Source: Gammaproteobacteria bacterium
GTDB lineage: Bacteria > Pseudomonadota > Gammaproteobacteria > GCA-001735895
NCBI GenBank assembly: GCA_003645435.1
Contig: QNFD01000080.1
Location: 1-9,319, forward strand
Direction: 5' to 3'
DNA length: 9,319 nucleotides
Each line of letters starts with the position of its first letter. Position 1 is the first letter of the stretch. A program made the translations under genes and the position numbers. Below are positions 6,864 to 9,319 of the stretch, one piece after another. A model generated the notes under the pieces. That model did no database searches. It saw only the letters and a list, made by a program, of their open reading frames with translations, and was not told the DNA's origin.

Positions 6864-6912
6864 CAGGACAGACGCCGCGGCCAGATATAAAAAAGCGGAG
6901 ACTGGCTCCGCT
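6864..6912. repeat. Direct repeat, right copy (comM 3'-end remnant plus terminator)
   Basis: The second copy of the 50-bp sequence at 4618-4667. In the comM frame it still reads QDRRRGQI and then TAA, yet the sequence just before it (6795-6863) has no similarity to comM. It is therefore a displaced gene tail, not a second comM. It lies 31 bases from the stop codon of the cytochrome gene, where the ancestral comM end probably was. The gap 6795-6863 holds only the leader of the FkbM-like gene. Confidence 0.85.
6889..6912 (-). terminator. Intrinsic terminator of the cytochrome gene
   Basis: On the minus strand AGCGGA pairs with TCCGCT across a 7-base loop, followed by six Ts. It starts about 31 bases past the cytochrome stop codon. 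On the plus strand the same hairpin is followed by TTTATT, so it could work in both directions, consistent with comM and the cytochrome gene once being convergent neighbours sharing it. Confidence 0.8.
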
Positions 6913-6943
6913 TTATTCCACAATTCCGACCTCGTGCGAGAGA

Positions 6944-7411
6944 CTAGAATCCCGACTCGCCGAGTATAAATTCAATCACCGAGCGCAGTTGCTCATCGGT
7001 ATAGGTTGATCCACCCTTCGGCGGCATCGCACCCTTGCCGCTTATCGCCGAACTCAGCAGGCCATCGATGCCGACACCCGCACGTGCTTGCCAGGCGGCA
7101 GCATCACCTGTCTTTGGTGCTCCAGCCACGCCAGTGCCATGACAGGCCATGCAGCCACCCTCGTACAATTGCTGCGGGGACTGACTTGCCATATCATCCG
7201 ATCCGGATCCGGCAGCATTTGCCTGTATACTCGCCAGCGTAATCACGGGTTCGATGCGCATGCTTATTTCATCCACGGTGCCGGGGCCCATAATGACACC
7301 ACCGCTACCCCGGGGAAATACCGCTTCGCCGAGAATCAGGGCAACAAATAACAAACCGCCCAGTACGGCCAGGTTTTTCGGTGAAAATGTATCGACCTCT
7401 TCAGAACTCAC
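6944..7411 (-). CDS. Membrane-anchored cytochrome c5-like monohaem protein
   Basis: A 155-residue protein with a hydrophobic segment at about 13-32 (NLAVLGGLLFVALILGEAVF), best read as an uncleaved anchor, then a periplasmic linker rich in Ala, Gly and Ser. The haem domain (about 78-155) has the attachment motif CMACH (Cys87, Cys90, His91) and the probable axial ligand Met129 in KGAMPPKGG, ending in a helix that reads DEQLRSVIEFIL. Spacing and motif order match class I cytochromes of the c5 type, which carry electrons in the periplasm; the partner oxidase or reductase is not known here. The start is GTG at 7411 with a GGAG ribosome-binding site eight bases away. It has its own promoter (7457-7485) and terminator (6889-6912), so it is probably monocistronic. 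Confidence 0.88.
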   Translation of the reverse strand: MSSEEVDTFSPKNLAVLGGLLFVALILGEAVFPRGSGGVIMGPGTVDEISMRIEPVITLASIQANAAGSGSDDMASQSPQQLYEGGCMACHGTGVAGAPKTGDAAAWQARAGVGIDGLLSSAISGKGAMPPKGGSTYTDEQLRSVIEFILGESGF

Positions 7412-7456
7412 AAATTATCTCCAGCTGCAATAATGGGGATACAAAAAAGTGGGGGA

Positions 7457-7485
7457 ATTATCCTCGAATTCCGATTATTTCGCAA
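7457..7485 (-). promoter_or_regulatory. Sigma-70-type promoter of the cytochrome gene
   Basis: On the minus strand TTGCGA (7485-7480) is separated by 17 bases from GATAAT (7462-7457). The predicted start near 7450 gives a leader of about 39 bases before the GTG at 7411. The match is good for a housekeeping promoter, but such matches are common in A/T-rich DNA. Confidence 0.55.
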
Positions 7486-7660
7486 AAAAATATGCCCAGT
7501 ATGTAGAAATACACTTACTTTTTCTGCGGTGTCGGCTAAATGCAGCCTTCACAGGTCTGCTAATCCGACCGGCATTGTCCTCGCAGCCCCGCCTGTATTA
7601 CAATCACGCGGCTTGCTCTCAGTCGCATAACAGGCAAAAATAATTCTTCTCACAACACTA

Positions 7661-7801
7661 GAGGGTGCCGTAAAAGACTGGATTGTGTTTCTTGGCAAGG
7701 CGAAAAAGCGAGCAGAAGCGCAGTTTACACGGAGTAAATGAGCATTCGAGCACATTTTCAACGCGGCCAGGGGGCACAAGACAACTTTTTACGGCACACT
7801 C
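7661..7801. mobile_element. MITE-like 141-bp imperfect palindrome flanked by TA
   Basis: The ends are GAGGGTGCCGTAAAA and TTTTTACGGCACACTC, inverted repeats with one mismatch over the first 14 positions, and looser pairing continues inward to a central TTTAC-ACGGA-GTAAA. The whole element can fold into one long interrupted hairpin. Both outer edges carry TA (7659-7660 and 7802-7803), the target duplication of IS630/Tc1-type elements, though TA could also belong to the repeat. It contains no credible gene. It fills much of the gene-free stretch 7412-7836; apart from the cytochrome promoter, I see nothing definite in 7486-7658. A clear promoter for the following tRNA was not found. Confidence 0.65.
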
Positions 7802-7836
7802 TACCAATAAGGCCTGAGAGCAATAGCTATCTCCAT

Positions 7837-7913
7837 GCGCTCGTAGCTCAGTTGGATAGAGTGTTGGCCTCCGAAGCCAAAGGTCGTGGGTTCGACTCCC
7901 GCCGAGCGCGCCA
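7837..7913 (+). tRNA. tRNA-Arg (anticodon CCG)
   Basis: A 77-base gene with a full cloverleaf: acceptor GCGCTCG/CGAGCGC, D-arm starting GCTCAGTTGGATA, anticodon stem TTGGC/GCCAA around loop CTCCGAA, and T-arm GTGGG-TTCGACT-CCCGC, followed by discriminator G and encoded CCA at 7911-7913. The anticodon CCG is at 7871-7873 and reads CGG codons. The D stem and T stem each carry one G-U pair. The palindromic element ends 35 bases upstream, so transcription must start in or before it. No terminator is evident downstream. Confidence 0.97.
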
Positions 7914-7950
7914 ACTCTCTTAGATAAGCCTGGCCGGTGGTCACAAAGGA

Positions 7951-8289
7951 CTATGCCGTTGCATGTTTATTATTGAGTGATGAAAGCTTTTCGAGCGTAT
8001 CAGGATACTGTCGAACCATCATAATCAAAGCGGCTGCTTGAGCATTAGGTTTGGCCCTCCCCTGTTCCCAGTTTTCAAGTGTCCGAATAGAAACTCGAAT
8101 TCGGCGAGCGAAAACTGCACGTGATACATGCAACTGCTCCCGCGTTTCTCGGATCAATTCAGCATCAATTTGTAATGGCGGAAGATCATCCACTTCATGA
8201 GTGCGCAGGGTTATTTTACCCGTGCGTTCATGTTGCATGGACTCAACGCCATCCATCAATTCATCAAATAATTTACGCTTCTTAGCCAT
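7951..8289 (-). CDS. higA: HigA-2/NadS-type antitoxin with HTH domain
   Basis: A 112-residue Xre-type antitoxin. The N-terminal third (KKRKLFDELMDGVESMQHER, then GKITLRTHEVDDLP) resembles the toxin-binding segment of Vibrio cholerae HigA2. The helix-turn-helix spans about 43-85 (IRETREQLHVSRAVFARRIRVS, in two helices, then RTLENWEQGRAKP with the recognition helix). It should neutralise the RelE-fold toxin and, with it, repress the operon. An AGGAG ribosome-binding site lies nine bases before the ATG, and this ATG overlaps the ancestral toxin stop codon as TAATG, so translation was coupled to full-length toxin reading. With the toxin frame now ending 107 bases earlier, that coupling is lost and the antitoxin must rely on its own ribosome-binding site. 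The frame is intact. Confidence 0.88.
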   Translation of the reverse strand: MAKKRKLFDELMDGVESMQHERTGKITLRTHEVDDLPPLQIDAELIRETREQLHVSRAVFARRIRVSIRTLENWEQGRAKPNAQAAALIMMVRQYPDTLEKLSSLNNKHATA

Positions 8290-8633
8290 TACTTTTTTCT
8301 CCTGGCTGCCAGTTCCATCTGAATCGCCTGTTTCAATCGCTTCTTTTCTTCAGGTGTTAAATCACTTACTTCATTTTTATCATAAAGCGTGAAAAATCAT
8401 ATCTGGTGTTCAGATGTCAGGTGATAATAAATCACTCTGAGACCACCTCGCTTCCCTTTGCCTCGTTTGGGATCTTTCCAACGAACTTTACGAAAACCAC
8501 CTGTACCGGGCATCAGATCACCCAGTTGAGGATTTTCTAATAAGACTAGCTGCAAAGCCCTGTATTCCTGATCGTCTAAATATTCCGGTAATAGACGTGT
8601 AAATAAAGGTGTTTCAGTAAAGACCAATTTCAT
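8289..8633 (-). pseudogene. higB: HigB-2-type RelE-fold toxin with one in-frame TGA
   Basis: From the ATG at 8633 the frame gives 78 residues and then TGA (8399-8397). Continuing in the same frame without any shift gives FFTLYDKNEVSDLTPEEKKR and about 15 more residues to TAA (8291-8289), 114 codons in all, the normal length for this family. Relatives commonly carry an aromatic residue at or near the stop position, so a TGG-to-TGA change is likely. Conserved parts still present are PGTGGFRKVRW (42-52) and GKGKRGGLRVIYY (58-70); the final strand and helix, needed for the mRNA-cleaving fold, lie past the stop. The active toxin would cut mRNA at the ribosome. As it stands the 78-residue product is probably inactive. 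Confidence 0.85.
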
Positions 8634-8640
8634 TGGGCTA

Positions 8641-8668
8641 AGTATACGTTACTTGCGTATATTTTCAA
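8641..8668 (-). promoter_or_regulatory. Toxin-antitoxin promoter with overlapping palindromic operator
   Basis: On the minus strand TTGAAA (8668-8663) and TATACT (8646-8641) are separated by 16 bases. The perfect inverted repeat TATACG-N7-CGTATA (8643-8661) covers the spacer and most of the -10 box, the expected place for repression by the antitoxin or the toxin-antitoxin complex. Standard geometry puts transcription start at about 8634, one base before the toxin ATG, so the message appears leaderless; no ribosome-binding site precedes the toxin. Confidence 0.75.
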
Positions 8669-8725
8669 GTATAGGCGAGATAGTTAAATATTATTGCTGT
8701 ACGGGGCTCCCGGCACGACTCGAGC

Positions 8726-8750
8726 AAAAAAAACCCTAAATCCACTTAAG
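8726..8750 (-). terminator. Weak candidate terminator of fpr
   Basis: On the minus strand, shortly after the fpr stop, CTTAA can pair with TTAGG (one G-U pair) and is followed by G and a run of eight Ts. The T-tract is strong but the stem is short and poor in G/C, so this is tentative. The rest of 8669-8766 shows nothing further. Confidence 0.35.
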
Positions 8751-8766
8751 ACCGCAAAACGCGATA

Positions 8767-9318
8767 TTACTTTTCCACAAATGCGCGCTCGATCACATAT
8801 TCTCCCAGATCGTTTTTACGGGTTTCGCTAAATCCCAGTCCATCTAGTATTGCGCTAAGACTTTCCAGCATGCTCGGACTTCCGCATAACATGAATCGAT
8901 CATCCTCTGGGTTCAGGGCTGGTGAGCCTACGTCTTCAATCAGCTTGCCTGATTGCAAAAGACTGGTGATACGACCGTAGTTTTTATAAGGCTCCCTGGT
9001 TACCGCGGGATAATAAATCAATTTTTCCCTGACGCTGTCACCGAAATACTCGTTGTGTTTAAGTTCATGGGTTATCAAGCGTTGATATGTCAGTTCGTTT
9101 ATATAGCGGCAACCATGAACCAGAACAACCTTTTCAAAATTCTCGTAAACTTCCGGGTCTTTTATGATCGAAAGAAATGGCGCCAGCCCGGTTCCTGTAC
9201 TCAGCAAATACAGGTGTTTTCCCGGCCGCAAACGATCCCACAATAATGTCCCCGTGGGTTTCTTGCTTACTAATATTTCATCGCCTGCAATGATATGTTG
9301 CAAGCGGGAGGTAAGCGC
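8767..9318 (-). CDS. fpr: Ferredoxin/flavodoxin-NADP+ reductase, C-terminal part
   Basis: The frame stays open to the window edge, so the N-terminal FAD-binding part is only partly present (about 183 residues visible). The first residues seen, ALTSRLQHIIAGDEILVSKK, and PTGTLLWDRLRPGKHLYLL are the end of the FAD domain. STGTGLAPFLSII is the NADP-pyrophosphate-binding loop. REKLIYYPAVTREPYKNYGRI and DRFMLCGSPSML belong to the NADP domain, and YVIERAFVEK is the terminus seen in class II (Azotobacter/Rhodobacter-type) bacterial reductases. The enzyme exchanges electrons between NADPH and ferredoxin or flavodoxin in the cytosol, often in oxidative-stress defence and iron-sulfur supply. A TTG at 9303 is not a start, because family similarity continues before it. 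No link to the neighbouring toxin-antitoxin operon is implied. Confidence 0.93.
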   Translation of the reverse strand, partial: ALTSRLQHIIAGDEILVSKKPTGTLLWDRLRPGKHLYLLSTGTGLAPFLSIIKDPEVYENFEKVVLVHGCRYINELTYQRLITHELKHNEYFGDSVREKLIYYPAVTREPYKNYGRITSLLQSGKLIEDVGSPALNPEDDRFMLCGSPSMLESLSAILDGLGFSETRKNDLGEYVIERAFVEK

Positions 9319-9319
9319 C

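Noticed and set aside
7549..7779. 76-residue minus-strand reading frame across the palindromic element
   Set aside because: It runs through the repeat arms, has no ribosome-binding site and no recognisable domain; it is a by-product of the repeat.
7837..7950. tRNA-Arg 3' end as an attachment site for the toxin-antitoxin segment
   Set aside because: No repeat of the tRNA 3' end was seen downstream in the window, and no integrase is present.
8397..8399. TGA in the toxin gene read as tryptophan or selenocysteine
   Set aside because: TGA ends ycgL normally in this window, TGG is used for Trp throughout, and no selenocysteine insertion element is apparent; a nonsense mutation is simpler.

Overview
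The window looks like chromosome of a gammaproteobacterium, probably an uncultured or little-studied environmental lineage. The evidence is gene content: a YcgL-family protein, a UbiK (BMFP-domain) protein next to ComM, a GlnK-AmtB pair with a sigma-54/NtrC-type control region, a tRNA with encoded CCA, a membrane-anchored cytochrome c5-like protein and an AFVEK-ending ferredoxin-NADP reductase. No genus can be named from the sequence alone.

Layout. At 2-553 (+) lies the C-terminal part of a DadA/PuuB-type FAD amine oxidase, cut by the window edge. It converges on ycgL (656-925, -), with a GC-rich hairpin between them. An intrinsic terminator at 951-989 closes the glnK-amtB operon (2658-1034, -). 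The 196-bp region 2659-2854 holds a near-consensus sigma-54 promoter, an IHF-like site and NtrC-type sites 32 bp apart. The divergent pair ubiK and comM runs right from 2855 to 4644. The left and middle blocks are ancestral housekeeping genes: ammonium sensing and uptake, ubiquinone biosynthesis and a DNA-branch-migration helicase.

The last codons of comM plus its terminator (4618-4667) are repeated almost exactly at 6864-6912. Between the copies lies a cassette of about 2.2 kb: a broken IS3-type orfA with its terminal repeat, a TylF/MycF-like methyltransferase (+) and an FkbM-like methyltransferase (-). The second copy of the repeat serves as the terminator of the cytochrome gene (6944-7411, -). 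This points to an insertion between two formerly convergent neighbours, comM and the cytochrome gene.

To the right are a 141-bp imperfect palindrome flanked by TA (MITE-like), tRNA-Arg(CCG), a HigBA-2-type toxin-antitoxin operon, and the C-terminal part of fpr (8767-9318, -). In the toxin-antitoxin operon the toxin gene carries one in-frame TGA while the antitoxin is intact.

The most notable observations are the comM-end duplication flanking the methyltransferase cassette, the single-stop disabled and apparently leaderless toxin, the complete sigma-54/IHF/NtrC enhancer layout, and the TA-flanked palindromic repeat. I see no wholly new defence or mobile system.
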